A DNA stretch of 64,000 nt from Cellvibrionaceae bacterium (GCA_025800365.1 JAOXRT010000081.1:1-64000); one strand, 5' to 3'; positions 32,835-42,798 are shown, counted from the first letter of the stretch. Translations and numbers: made by a program. Notes: generated by a model from the letters alone, not told the origin.

Positions 32835-35222
32835 TTAGAAGTTTCTAGTCACTGTTAGGGCATACTCTCTTGGGCGACCAAAGTAGCCCTCAAAGTAACC
32901 GAAGGCTTCTACGTTGACGCCGTTAGAAATATATTCTTCATCGGTCAAATTGTTACCAACCAAGGCTACGCGCCAATCACCGTCATTAGTTTCAAAACTG
33001 ATACTGGCATCCACCAGCCAATAGGAATCAACCGTCAGGGGTTGAGTGTTATAGGCATCTTTATAAGTTTTGCCTTTGTAGGCGGCTCCAAGTCTAAGGC
33101 CTAACTCGCCAGCATCAGCAATATCGAAATGGTAGGCAATACTTGTGTTGAACGTTAGCTCCGGAGCATCAGGTAACTCATTACTTTTTCGAATACCAGA
33201 GCTTTCATCGAGTTCGTTGTAACGCGCATTGAGATAGCCCAAGCCCATTTGCACTTCCAGCTGCGGTGTCGGTAGAGCTTTAACTTCCAACTCCAAACCG
33301 CTCATTTTCGCCTCGCCGGCATTGTTAACCGACAAGACCAGTTGCCCGGTGACAGCATCCGCTCCAACAGTAGTAATTTGCATGTCTTCGTAGATGTTGT
33401 AGAACATAGACATATTGGCAACCAGGCGGCCATCCATCCATTTCGACTTTATGCCAGTTTCAAAACTATTGAGCACTTCATGGTCGAAAGCTTTGTTTTC
33501 AGTTCCAACTTGTGGACGAGGAGACCACCCTCCTGATTTAAAGCCACTGGCAAAAAGGGCGTAGAGTAAAACATCATCCTCAAGGTGATAATCTATGCCG
33601 ATTTTGGGGCTTAGACGCGTCCAGCTTTCTTCTAAAGGCGGGCCAAATTTCCCATCTTCTGTTAGCGGTACCCCAGTTTCGCGAATGGTTATTGGCTGCT
33701 GGGATTGAGTCAGTATAAAACTGCGAGCTAGTTCTTTCTTTTCATAGGTATAACGCAGGCCGGCCGTCATACTGAGTTTTTCACTGATGTCATAACTGGC
33801 ATGAGCAAAGGCCGCCAGGCTTTCAATATCAATATCACTGCTTGGAGTCAGATCAAACTCTAGGCCTATAAGATCGTAAGTTCCTGAAACCAGTTTTACA
33901 TCGTTTAAATCGCTGGCGCTTTCTTTAAAAGCGTAGACTCCAGCCAACCAATTTAAGCGATCATCAAAACTGATACCGGATAGTTGTAGCTCTTGTGAAA
34001 ACTGCCATTGCTCAAAGTTATTGAAAGTAGACACCACAGGCAGAGGTGAATGGTCGCCATCACGGCCAAATTGCGCTTCCATATTTCGATACGCAGAGAT
34101 CGACTTTAAGCTCATCTCATTGCCAAGGTCCCAGTCGATAGTCGCCGAGATACCCCAGATGTCGTTATCATCAGCAACCTTGGCGGTACCATTACTACTA
34201 CGACTATTACCGGTAATCCATCGTTCATCAAATTGGGTATCCGCCGGCAGGCCAAGGGAGGGAGCGATAATATTTGGAATAACAGCGCCGTTGTAAAGCG
34301 TCTCAATAATTCCTGTCCCTGGAATTACCCCAGGAATATTCGTCACCGGATCGATGGCGCCAGTAGGATCTGGCATTGCACCAGCGGTCGAAGGGACAAC
34401 TTTTATAAGCGTACCGGGAGCTCCGTTTTGTCGTTGCTTCTGAATATCAGCCGAGATCCGCACATCTATGTTATCGGAGGCTTCGAATGCAAAATCCGCA
34501 CGCAGCATTTTCTTGTCTTCATTACCAAGATCTACACCGTCGAAATTTCGAATTACGTAACCATCTCTCTGCAATGAGCCGACCTGGATACGACCGGCAG
34601 CGGAGTCTCCCATCGCAAAATCTACAGAGCCCATCACATCTCGGCGATCATAGCGACCCAAAGTCATTTGCAATTTACCACCCGCTTCGCCGGTAGGCTT
34701 TTTAGTGACAACTTTGATAGCCCCACCGATAGTATTTTTACCATAAAGCGTGCCCTGCGGACCTCTCAAGACCTCAACACGCTCAACATCAACCAGTGCT
34801 AACATGCCACCCACACTGCGGGCCAAATACACATCATCGACGTAAAGCCCAACACCTGGGTCATTGGGAAAGAGAAAATCGGACTGCCCCACTCCTCGAA
34901 TATAGGCTTGGGCCGCACTGCCACCGCCATCGGGCCTACCATTACTTAGCTCAAGGTTCGGGGTGAAGTTATTGATACCTTGAAGGTTAGAGATGCCCCG
35001 ATTTTCTAGGCCTGCGCCACTGAAAGCAGTGACCGAAACAGGCACATCTTGCAATGATTCTTCTCTTTTTCGAGCAGTAACCACGACCTCCTCATAGGCC
35101 CAGTTTTGCGATTGGGATGATTGTGCGGAAGTATCACTTTGGGCCATGGTGTTTGTATGGGGGGCCGCAGAAGCGGCGATGGCTGAGGCTAGCAGCATTT
35201 TTTGCTTATTATATAGATTCAT
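32835..35222 (-). CDS. TonB-dependent receptor of the catabolic cluster
   Basis: 795 residues from ATG 35222, with AAAGG 8 bases upstream. An upstream frame to 35309 lacks a signal. Signal peptide KMLLASAIAASAAPHTNTMA, plug start YEEVVVTARKREESLQDVPV, and the plug motif VEVLRGPQGTLYGKNTIGGA. It ends EYALTVTRNF. This subfamily is common in marine degraders and imports hydrophobic or terpenoid/aromatic compounds, with few members characterised. It is first in an operon with two SDRs and a VOC protein, and divergent from a LuxR regulator. Confidence 0.93.
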   Translation of the reverse strand: MNLYNKQKMLLASAIAASAAPHTNTMAQSDTSAQSSQSQNWAYEEVVVTARKREESLQDVPVSVTAFSGAGLENRGISNLQGINNFTPNLELSNGRPDGGGSAAQAYIRGVGQSDFLFPNDPGVGLYVDDVYLARSVGGMLALVDVERVEVLRGPQGTLYGKNTIGGAIKVVTKKPTGEAGGKLQMTLGRYDRRDVMGSVDFAMGDSAAGRIQVGSLQRDGYVIRNFDGVDLGNEDKKMLRADFAFEASDNIDVRISADIQKQRQNGAPGTLIKVVPSTAGAMPDPTGAIDPVTNIPGVIPGTGIIETLYNGAVIPNIIAPSLGLPADTQFDERWITGNSRSSNGTAKVADDNDIWGISATIDWDLGNEMSLKSISAYRNMEAQFGRDGDHSPLPVVSTFNNFEQWQFSQELQLSGISFDDRLNWLAGVYAFKESASDLNDVKLVSGTYDLIGLEFDLTPSSDIDIESLAAFAHASYDISEKLSMTAGLRYTYEKKELARSFILTQSQQPITIRETGVPLTEDGKFGPPLEESWTRLSPKIGIDYHLEDDVLLYALFASGFKSGGWSPRPQVGTENKAFDHEVLNSFETGIKSKWMDGRLVANMSMFYNIYEDMQITTVGADAVTGQLVLSVNNAGEAKMSGLELEVKALPTPQLEVQMGLGYLNARYNELDESSGIRKSNELPDAPELTFNTSIAYHFDIADAGELGLRLGAAYKGKTYKDAYNTQPLTVDSYWLVDASISFETNDGDWRVALVGNNLTDEEYISNGVNVEAFGYFEGYFGRPREYALTVTRNF

Positions 35223-35464
35223 GGTTTTACCTTTATGGGCGTTTTCTTGCACTATTTTTATGCAGCCATAATCCCCAAAGGCGAGAATTGAACCTATAGC
35301 GGAATACACTCATTTTATGTGTAAGCGTAAATAGGCTATGATGAGAATCACTTGGAGTACCAAGATTGAAAAATGGCCCTGGATAATAAACATAAATAGG
35401 GATCAGCATTCTAGCTGTAGGCCACCGGTGCGGCGGAAGCCGCCGAGATAACAAGTAGAATAAT

Positions 35465-35481
35465 AACGCTTGATAAGCGCT
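35465..35481. promoter_or_regulatory. Candidate operator between the TonB receptor and LuxR genes
   Basis: AACGCTT-GAT-AAGCGCT is an imperfect dyad (six of seven pairs) in the divergent promoter region. It may be the site of the LuxR-type regulator. Another hairpin, GGCGG...CCGCC, lies about 50 bases left. Confidence 0.4.
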
Positions 35482-35538
35482 GACCGAACAAAGCTTTGCT
35501 ATAGCATTTGTTTGTCGACGCATGTGGAGATAACCGTG

Positions 35539-36666
35539 ATGAACAGCAATACGCTTAGCGCCACGGCGCTATTTGAACTCAATGATCAGCTAGCTGAAAC
35601 CAGAAGCTACCAAGATATACCTAAAACGGTGTTGGATCCTTTGGCGCAACTTTTGGGTGCCGAAACAGCCTTGTTTGCCACAATGCGCAAAAGCAATAAT
35701 AGTATTCAAGCAAATAACTTTATCTCTATTGGGATAGATCATCGCTGCACAGAGTCTTACCAGAGTCAGTTTCAAAACAACGACCCGGTATTACCCCACG
35801 CTTTCAACAGCACTCAGCTCAAACACTTAAATAACCGCAGCAAAGCTTTTACTTTTACCTTGGATAATATCGTCGATCAAAGAAGCTTTTCTAAAGGTGA
35901 GTACTACAATGGCTTTTTGCGTCCCAACTCTATCCGTCAAATTATGGCGCTGGGTGTCCCATCTAAAAACGACAATTCACTAGTGTATATTTTTGGCTTT
36001 CATCGCTATTGCAATCGCCCATTTCAACAACAAGACGCCTTGCACTCAAGCTTTGCGGGCCCAGCACTCTATAGCTTGCTAAGCGAACTGGAAACCAAGA
36101 CCCAGCTGCAAGATCAACGTTTTATAAACCACTTTTTAGGTAGTCAGAAAACCGAAACAGGCTTAGCTGTTTTAAACAGCGAATTTCAAGTCATGTTTGC
36201 AAATCTCAGCGGCCAAAATCACCTGAATATCAAACAGCAACGCGGCACTTGCTATCTCCCGATACAAGAAGAGTTGAAGCTAAAGCTCAAAGCAGCCTTA
36301 CAAGGGCTGGATGTATTTGATTATAAGCAACTGCGCACCGCAGGCTTAAATAGCTTTGAACTAACTTACGGACAGACCGGTATTAGAATGAGTGTTAAGC
36401 ACTGCGAGGTTAATAAAGAACCTCGCATAGTACTGAATACCAGTCGAGCCAAACACAATAATCTCGACAATTTGCTGCTTGAAAAGTATCAGCTAACAAA
36501 ACGAGAAAGTGGACTAGCGGTATTAGTTGCACAAGGCTTAACCAACCCACAAATTTCCGAGCAGCTAAACATTAGTATTCGAACCGTTGAGAATCATCTA
36601 CGCTCAATTTACAGCAAGGTGGGCGTGCATAACCGTACCAGCTTGGCATTTGAGCTTACGCACTAG
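35539..36666 (+). CDS. LuxR-family transcription regulator of the catabolic cluster
   Basis: 375 residues from ATG 35539 (GGAGATA upstream; GTG 35536 also possible). The N-terminal two thirds resemble a PAS/GAF-like sensing region without a receiver. The C-terminal LuxR helix-turn-helix reads LTKRESGLAVLVAQGLTNPQ, then ISEQLNISIRTVENHLRSIY. It is probably a ligand-responsive activator of the divergent receptor-SDR operon and of the cupin/acyl-CoA synthetase genes downstream. The ligand is unknown. Confidence 0.82.
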   Translation: MNSNTLSATALFELNDQLAETRSYQDIPKTVLDPLAQLLGAETALFATMRKSNNSIQANNFISIGIDHRCTESYQSQFQNNDPVLPHAFNSTQLKHLNNRSKAFTFTLDNIVDQRSFSKGEYYNGFLRPNSIRQIMALGVPSKNDNSLVYIFGFHRYCNRPFQQQDALHSSFAGPALYSLLSELETKTQLQDQRFINHFLGSQKTETGLAVLNSEFQVMFANLSGQNHLNIKQQRGTCYLPIQEELKLKLKAALQGLDVFDYKQLRTAGLNSFELTYGQTGIRMSVKHCEVNKEPRIVLNTSRAKHNNLDNLLLEKYQLTKRESGLAVLVAQGLTNPQISEQLNISIRTVENHLRSIYSKVGVHNRTSLAFELTH

Positions 36667-36707
36667 GAAACCTCTTAGAAAATCTGCATTATTTAGAGGT
36701 TCCCTAG
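36663..36707. terminator. Hairpin over the LuxR gene stop
   Basis: CTAGGAAACCTCTT pairs with the arm ending at 36707 (13 of 14), with a 17-base loop. It overlaps the TAG stop codon. The T tract is weak. Confidence 0.5.
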
Positions 36708-36802
36708 GAATAAATTCTCGAAATTGAGTAGATTCCGTCATTCCTCCTGTTCCCTAGCTCGTTAATAATCCCTGTAAAATAACAGCGATAATGGGAACAG
36801 TT

Positions 36803-37282
36803 ATGACCACACTCTCAAGTAATACCGTGAAATCCTTGGTACCTGAGCGTCCAGCTTTTTTTAATCCAGATAGCTTGCCTTGGACCGACTGGATCATGGA
36901 GGGCACCTACTTTAAGCTTCTTAATGTCAACGAACTCACTGGTGGTTTCACCATGATACTTAAAGTTGATCCAGATATTAAAGCGCCCGTTCACCATCAT
37001 ATCGGAGGCATTGAGGCTTATATCACCGAGGGAGAGTTTGGCTATGGTGAAGACGATAGAGGCGGCGTAGGCAGCTACGTATTAGAATCTGGCGGCTCTA
37101 TCCATGAACCTGATTCACCCAGTGGCACGACCATGTTTGCCATTGCTCATGGCCCACTAGTTGGTTATAACGAAGATGGCTCAATCGCGGCAGTAGTCGA
37201 TGCCAGAATGATGTACCAACTTGCGGCCGATGCCGGCGTTGCCGATCACATTCATCTGGTTAATAAATTCCGCGAAGAATAA
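36803..37282 (+). CDS. Cupin-domain protein (dioxygenase-like)
   Basis: 159 residues from ATG 36803 (GGGA upstream). A single cupin barrel has the metal-binding pattern HHHIGGIEAYITEGEFGYG (His and Glu ligands). The second motif contains HEPDSPSGTTMFAIAHG. It resembles ChrR-type cupins and 2,4'-dihydroxyacetophenone dioxygenase. It lies between the LuxR regulator and an acyl-CoA synthetase gene and probably takes part in cleavage or modification of an oxygenated carbon substrate. Exact reaction unknown. Confidence 0.8.
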   Translation: MTTLSSNTVKSLVPERPAFFNPDSLPWTDWIMEGTYFKLLNVNELTGGFTMILKVDPDIKAPVHHHIGGIEAYITEGEFGYGEDDRGGVGSYVLESGGSIHEPDSPSGTTMFAIAHGPLVGYNEDGSIAAVVDARMMYQLAADAGVADHIHLVNKFREE

Positions 37283-37452
37283 CAATTTTCTTTTAGGCTT
37301 GGTGATTCGCAGATAGAACATAGACTAATAGCGAATTGGCCCAAGCTATAGCCCGCATTTATATTTCTGTAATCAGAGTAGCACTCGAAATGCGGGCTAC
37401 TAATCTAATAATACGACCGCCCTCACCATTCAAAGAGCATGGAGTCCCCCCT

Positions 37453-39063
37453 ATGGATATCTATCAAGACGCTTATGATAATTTTCAGTGGCAACGCCCT
37501 GAGTACTACAACTTTGCTCGTGATGTAATTGACAACTGGGCTGAACAAGATCCCACAAAGCTAGCGATGATTTGGGTCGACGACCAAGGGCGAGAAGAAC
37601 ATAGAAGCTTTAAAGATATTAGCGATGCATCAAAACGTGTTGCATCGGCACTTCAACAACAGGGCATAAGAGCTGGGGATCGAGTCGTACTAATGCTAGG
37701 GCGACAAATAGCTTGGTGGGAAGTGTTCACCGCCTGTATTCGTATGGGCGCCGTGGTTTCTCCAGGAACAGTACAATTATCGAGTAAAGATATCGCCTAC
37801 CGTGTCAATGCGGCCGAGGCGCGTTGTATTATTACTGATTCAGACAATGCCAAGAAATTTGACGAAATCGAATCAAACTGCCCAACGATTCACAGTAAAG
37901 TGATCGTCGAAGGCGAAAGAGACGGCTGGATAAGCTACCCAAGCCTGTTACAACAGCCTGCCGAGTTTGAAGCCGTCAACACACGAGCTGATGACGAAGC
38001 CATGTGCTATTTCACATCGGGAACCACCGGCTTTCCTAAAATGTGCATACACAACCATAGTTATGCTTTAGGCCATGAAACCACAGGAAAATACTGGTTA
38101 GATTTGGGCCAAGACGATCTTCACTGGAACCTTAGCGATACCGGTTGGGCTAAGGCGGCCTGGAGTAGCTATTTTGCGCCTTGGCTATGTGGCGCGACAT
38201 TATTCACTCATCACTGCCCAAGCTTTGACCCAGTAGAAACATTGCAACTATTGGACAAATACCCTATCACCACCTTTTGCGGTGCACCGACAATTTACCG
38301 AGTGCTGGTGCAGCAAGAGCTACAGCAATTTCAATTCAAGCAACTAAGACACTGTGTCAGTGCTGGCGAGCCCCTGAACCCCGAAGTTATGGAAACTTGG
38401 AAAAAAGTGACTGGGCTCACGATTAAAGATGGTTACGGACAAACAGAAACGGTTGTTCTATGCGGGAGCTTTAGCGGTGTAGAGCCACGCTTTGGCTCTA
38501 TGGGAAAACCTGCTCCAGGCATTAAGTTAGCTGTGGTCGACGAAAACGGTCTAGAACTCGAAACAGGGCAAGAAGGTGATATTGCAGTAAAGGTAAAACC
38601 CGAAGCACCACAAGGCTTGTTTCGCGAGTATAAGAACGAAGCCGAGAAAACCGCGGCAACTTTCCGTGGCGACTGGTACATCACTGGCGATCGCGCCACT
38701 GTCGACAGCGAAGGTTATTTTTGGTTTGTCAGCCGAAATGACGATGTGATTCTTTCTTCTGGGTATCGTATTGGCCCCTTTGAAGTTGAAAGCGCCCTAA
38801 TCGAGCACCCTGCGGTCATGGAATCCGCCGTTGTCTCCAGCCCAGATCCCGACCGCGGCGAAGTCGTAAAAGCGTTCGTGGTATTAAGTGCAGATTATCA
38901 AGCTGGCGAAGAGCTAAAACGAGAGCTTCAAAACTATGTAAAAGCCGTAACTGCACCCTATAAATATCCGCGCAGGCTAGAATTCGTCGACGAGCTGCCG
39001 AAAACCGTTAGCGGAAAAATTCGACGTATCGAACTACGTGAAAAAGAGTGGGCGACCAGCTGA
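37453..39063 (+). CDS. AMP-binding acyl-CoA synthetase (medium-chain/aromatic type)
   Basis: 536 residues from ATG 37453. GGAG lies 9 bases upstream, and the open frame from 37336 has no support before it. It activates a carboxylic acid with ATP and CoA. Motifs: P-loop-like YFTSGTTGFPKM, the A5 motif KDGYGQTETVV, the hinge FWFVSRNDDVILSSGYRIGP, and the C-terminal catalytic Lys in LPKTVSGKIRR. The MACS-type pattern suggests medium-chain or aryl acids. Being last in the plus-strand set, it should prepare the acid for beta-oxidation-like breakdown. Confidence 0.9.
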   Translation: MDIYQDAYDNFQWQRPEYYNFARDVIDNWAEQDPTKLAMIWVDDQGREEHRSFKDISDASKRVASALQQQGIRAGDRVVLMLGRQIAWWEVFTACIRMGAVVSPGTVQLSSKDIAYRVNAAEARCIITDSDNAKKFDEIESNCPTIHSKVIVEGERDGWISYPSLLQQPAEFEAVNTRADDEAMCYFTSGTTGFPKMCIHNHSYALGHETTGKYWLDLGQDDLHWNLSDTGWAKAAWSSYFAPWLCGATLFTHHCPSFDPVETLQLLDKYPITTFCGAPTIYRVLVQQELQQFQFKQLRHCVSAGEPLNPEVMETWKKVTGLTIKDGYGQTETVVLCGSFSGVEPRFGSMGKPAPGIKLAVVDENGLELETGQEGDIAVKVKPEAPQGLFREYKNEAEKTAATFRGDWYITGDRATVDSEGYFWFVSRNDDVILSSGYRIGPFEVESALIEHPAVMESAVVSSPDPDRGEVVKAFVVLSADYQAGEELKRELQNYVKAVTAPYKYPRRLEFVDELPKTVSGKIRRIELREKEWATS

Positions 39064-39100
39064 GTTTTAAGCTCGCCCGCCTGGGAGTCAAACAAGTTTT

Positions 39101-39781
39101 TTAAGGCAGTGTCAAATACGCTGCCGCTTGCTTGCTTGCTTCGGTTTGCCCTGCAAGGTAGGGTACAAAGCCCAAATAAGGGGCTGTCATTCTTTGTTTT
39201 AGGGTTTCTAGGTTTTCTTCCATGCAGCTCATATTGGGATCTACATGATTGGCCACCCAGCCTGCTACCGTTAAGCCGTCTCGCCTAATGGCTTCAAGCG
39301 TTAGGAGCGCGTGATTGATGCAACCTAGTCGCAAGCCCACCACTAAGATAACCGGCAAACTCAGCTCTTTTGCGAGATCTGAGAAATCTTCTCGATCATT
39401 AAGAGGGACTCGCCAGCCCCCAGCGCCCTCGACTACAGAAAAGTCATGCGGCGTAAACAAAGCACCACGGCAAAAACCAGCCAGGCGGCTAGCATTGAGC
39501 CTCACAGCAGCCTGCTCGGCAGCGATATGTGGCGCGATTGCTGGCTCAAAGGCATAGGGGTTGATTTGCTCGTAATCTAGCTCTTCCGACATAGCCTCCT
39601 GCAAAATCAAGGCGTCACTATTTCGCAAACCCTCATCACGGCTTTCACTACCTGAGGCAACTGGCTTAAGCGCTAAGCTGCGTAGGCCTTCACTATTAGC
39701 CTTATGCAGTAAAGCCGATGCAATAAAGGTTTTTCCGGCATCGGTGTCTGTTCCAGTTACAAAAAACGTTTTCTTGGCCAT
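39101..39781 (-). CDS. bioD: Dethiobiotin synthetase
   Basis: 226 residues. It forms the ureido ring of dethiobiotin from diaminopelargonic acid, CO2 and ATP. The P-loop FFVTGTDTDAGKTFIAS is at the N-terminus. KPVASG, EGAGGWRVPL and the nucleotide-binding segment toward the C-terminus agree with BioD. It is the last gene of the minus-strand biotin cluster, 53 bases after the BioH-BioC fusion. bioA is not in the window. Confidence 0.95.
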   Translation of the reverse strand: MAKKTFFVTGTDTDAGKTFIASALLHKANSEGLRSLALKPVASGSESRDEGLRNSDALILQEAMSEELDYEQINPYAFEPAIAPHIAAEQAAVRLNASRLAGFCRGALFTPHDFSVVEGAGGWRVPLNDREDFSDLAKELSLPVILVVGLRLGCINHALLTLEAIRRDGLTVAGWVANHVDPNMSCMEENLETLKQRMTAPYLGFVPYLAGQTEASKQAAAYLTLP

Positions 39782-39834
39782 GGTATGTTTGCATTACTCG
39801 TTGAGTTTTCTGACGCTTAGCTATCGAATCATAA

Positions 39835-41607
39835 CTAAGCTAGGGGTTTCATTAACTTTAAATAAAACACCTGGTAGGTCAATGGCAATTTAGCACCTTG
39901 CCCGCTATCGTAACGATATTCCTCATAGGCCGCTAGAAGTTTAGTGAGGCGTTCCCGTGAAGATAAACCTTCATTCTGTCCCGCATTCATATTCTGCGCC
40001 CCTAAGGTTTTCAACTCATAGCGTAGCTGTTTGAAATTATCAAAAGCCAAGTCTATATCAGCCTCTTCGAGACTGAAGCTTAATCCGCTCTTCTCTATAG
40101 AGGCACTTAGATCCTTAAGGGCGCGAAAGCGATTAACATGCACCTTATCATCGACCTGCCGCCAAGCTTCTCGAAGCTGCCATAAACTTCGCGGTCCTAA
40201 CGTAGCGATATAAGCAGTCGCTCCCGGTTTCAGTACACGATGGATTTCCTTAAAAAGCTGGTCTTCTTGCTGGCACCACTGAATAGCTAAGCTCGAGAAT
40301 ATACAATCTATACTTTCATTAGCCAGCGGTAGGGACTCCGCATCTGCAGCGATATATTCCACATCCAGAAGCGAGATCTCTTCTTCGCATTGCCCTGCCT
40401 GTTGCTTGGAAAACTGCAACATTCCTTCTGCGAGATCTAAGTTAAGAAGCCTAGTAGGACTATGCTGCAGTAGATGGGTTAGACTTTCAGCTTTCGGCGT
40501 TAGAGTACAAAAGCCCTGCTCTAGCAATTTTTGAAAATAAGCGGTACCGGAACCTAGGTCCAGCACCGCTTTTCCCACAAAATGCTCGGCAGGCACTTGA
40601 GAGAATAAACGCTGACAAATCTGCCGCTGCAAAGCAGCCACACTGTCATAGCTTTTCGCAGATTTAGAGAAGCTTTTGGCAATACGCACCTTATCTAATC
40701 GATACGCGGCCGAGTTTTCTTTTAGGCTAGCCTGAAGCAGTAGTTCCGCCCGCGACTCTCTTGCGATCGAGGCTGGAATATTATGACTGCCCTTAAGCAG
40801 GCTTATTTGAATATTATCTTGCTGAAGATCCTCAATAGCCTTTGCCGCAGCAACCGGCACAAGAGCATCATTTTCAGCCAGGATAAAATGAATATTTTTG
40901 CCTCTCTCTGCCTGCAAAGCAGCGCGCGAATCAATCGTTTCTAGCAACTTCAGGCAATTAAGCCATTGTTTTTTGTTTCCAGGCACTGAAAAAAAGTCGT
41001 TATTAAAAGCACTGGCCTTTAACTGCCGGCGCCCCTCAATAATTGATTTTTTAATTTGCGCAGGACTCTGGCTATCATCTTTGTTTTGTAAGGCTACAAA
41101 TCGACTTAAGCAAGCTTCTGGATTTTCTTCAAAGGAGCGGAGAAAGATCTCAAAGTCAGCTGGATTCATTGCTGCCGGCCACTGCTCTTTGGCAACAAAG
41201 CAAGGGCCTACCCCCAAACAGCTTAGCGATACGACTTTTTCAGAAGATAATAGGCATTGGGCGAGTAAACCACCTAATGAGTATGCAATTAAATGACAAC
41301 GTTTTGGCAGCGTATTTTCCAGCGCACTAAGCAATTCGCTTAGCTCAAACACTTCTGACTCATCAATATCAGGCCCATTAATATCAGGCGATGAAGTATC
41401 AAAGCCAGGCAGACTAATACAGTGGACGTTAACTTTGCCTAGCATGGGTAATATGGGCTGCCAAATATCAGCCCCCATACCCCAGCCGTGAATGAGCACA
41501 TAGTCTTCAGCTTGCGCATCATCGGCCCAATAGGTTTTGCATTTTAGCTGCTGCAATTCAGCAAACTCTGCACCCACTTTTAAATTAGGGTTACTCATCA
41601 TATTCAT
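39835..41607 (-). CDS. bioC: BioH-BioC fusion: pimeloyl-ACP methyl ester esterase plus malonyl-ACP methyltransferase
   Basis: 590 residues carrying two enzymes normally made separately. Residues about 1-290 are an alpha/beta hydrolase of BioH type: HGWGMG oxyanion motif at 40-45, nucleophile Ser110 in AYSLGGL, Asp247 in AENDALV and His275 in GSHNIP. Residues about 305-590 are a SAM-dependent methyltransferase with the BioC start IAKSFSKSAKSYDSVAALQR, SAM motif VLDLGSGTAYF (about 348-358) and IFSSLAIQWC. BioC masks malonyl-ACP as a methyl ester for chain extension, and BioH removes the mask at the pimeloyl stage. Both catalytic sets look intact. It sits between bioD and bioF. Confidence 0.93.
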   Translation of the reverse strand: MNMMSNPNLKVGAEFAELQQLKCKTYWADDAQAEDYVLIHGWGMGADIWQPILPMLGKVNVHCISLPGFDTSSPDINGPDIDESEVFELSELLSALENTLPKRCHLIAYSLGGLLAQCLLSSEKVVSLSCLGVGPCFVAKEQWPAAMNPADFEIFLRSFEENPEACLSRFVALQNKDDSQSPAQIKKSIIEGRRQLKASAFNNDFFSVPGNKKQWLNCLKLLETIDSRAALQAERGKNIHFILAENDALVPVAAAKAIEDLQQDNIQISLLKGSHNIPASIARESRAELLLQASLKENSAAYRLDKVRIAKSFSKSAKSYDSVAALQRQICQRLFSQVPAEHFVGKAVLDLGSGTAYFQKLLEQGFCTLTPKAESLTHLLQHSPTRLLNLDLAEGMLQFSKQQAGQCEEEISLLDVEYIAADAESLPLANESIDCIFSSLAIQWCQQEDQLFKEIHRVLKPGATAYIATLGPRSLWQLREAWRQVDDKVHVNRFRALKDLSASIEKSGLSFSLEEADIDLAFDNFKQLRYELKTLGAQNMNAGQNEGLSSRERLTKLLAAYEEYRYDSGQGAKLPLTYQVFYLKLMKPLA

Positions 41608-41622
41608 TATAAACTGCCCTAA

Positions 41623-42798
41623 TTATCCCGCTAAGTTGCTCAACTGCTCTGCCAAGACATCCAATAGCCGATCAATATGTTCTATTTCATGATCTGCTGT
41701 AATGGTTATGCGAAGACGGGCGCTATTAGTAGGCACTGTTGGGGGGCGAATCGCGGGAACATATATTCCTTGCGCCGCGATAGCCTCAGCAACTTTTAGA
41801 GCATCACCAGAGGAGCCCAACAACAAAGGCTGAATCGCGGTATCGGAGGCCATCAAAGGCAAATCTAATTCATTGGCGGCTTCTCGAAAATAAGCCACCA
41901 AACTATGCAACTTGGTACGACGCTCTGGTTCTTTTTGGAGCAGCTCAAGGCCCGCTATACTTGCAGCAGCGACACTCGCTGGCAATGCTGTGGTATAGAT
42001 GTAGGGGCGCGCAAACTGAATTAGGCCCTCAATAAGCTCTTCACTACCTGCAATAAAAGCGCCATAACTCCCTATTGCCTTACCCAAGGTGCCCATCAAA
42101 ATAGGCAATTGTTGCTGATCAAGCCCCCAGTGCTCTGCACTGCCCGCACCGCTTTCCCCCAGCACTCCAAAACCATGAGCATCGTCAGCCATTAATAAAG
42201 CCCCTTCACGCTTAGCAATGTTTGCTAACTCTGCCAAAGGCGCTAAATCACCATCCATGCTATACACCGCATCAACGGCAATGAGTTTGCCTTCGGCATC
42301 AGCCCCTTGTAATCGCTGCTTCAAGTGCGCCAAATCATTATGGGCAAAACGGTACAATCTCGCGCCACTTAATTGAGCACCGTCTAAGAGGGAGGCATGA
42401 TTTAGGCGATCATGAAAGACCGCATCACCTTTACGCAGCAATACTTGCTGCACGGCTAAGTTTGCCGCAAAGCCTGAAGGGAATAATAAAGCCCTATCTC
42501 GCCCAGTTAAGCGCGCCAAAGACTCCTCTAACTCTCGATGTAGATCGCTATGACCACTCACCAAATGGGATGCCCCAGCACCAAAACCAAAACGCTTTAA
42601 ACTCGCACTTGCTCTGTGAGCTAGATCAGGGTGATTAGCCAAGCCCAAATAATCATTACTACTAAAGTTAAGCAGTGATTTACCGTCGACAGAAATCAAA
42701 GCGCCTTGCGGAGAAGACAGGCTTTTACGGCGGCGATAGAGCTGTTGCTGTGCTCTATCGTGCAAGCCGCCTTTTAAACGCTGCAAAAGAAGGGACAT
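41623..42798 (-). CDS. bioF: 8-Amino-7-oxononanoate synthase
   Basis: 391 residues, the usual size. A PLP enzyme that joins pimeloyl-ACP and alanine. SSNDYLGLANHPDL near the N-terminus, MADDAHGFGVLGESGAG with the PLP-stacking His and Asp, and the PLP-lysine segment GTLGKAIGSYGAF are all present. It follows bioB by 37 bases and precedes the fusion gene by 15, so it is within one operon. Confidence 0.96.
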   Translation of the reverse strand: MSLLLQRLKGGLHDRAQQQLYRRRKSLSSPQGALISVDGKSLLNFSSNDYLGLANHPDLAHRASASLKRFGFGAGASHLVSGHSDLHRELEESLARLTGRDRALLFPSGFAANLAVQQVLLRKGDAVFHDRLNHASLLDGAQLSGARLYRFAHNDLAHLKQRLQGADAEGKLIAVDAVYSMDGDLAPLAELANIAKREGALLMADDAHGFGVLGESGAGSAEHWGLDQQQLPILMGTLGKAIGSYGAFIAGSEELIEGLIQFARPYIYTTALPASVAAASIAGLELLQKEPERRTKLHSLVAYFREAANELDLPLMASDTAIQPLLLGSSGDALKVAEAIAAQGIYVPAIRPPTVPTNSARLRITITADHEIEHIDRLLDVLAEQLSNLAG

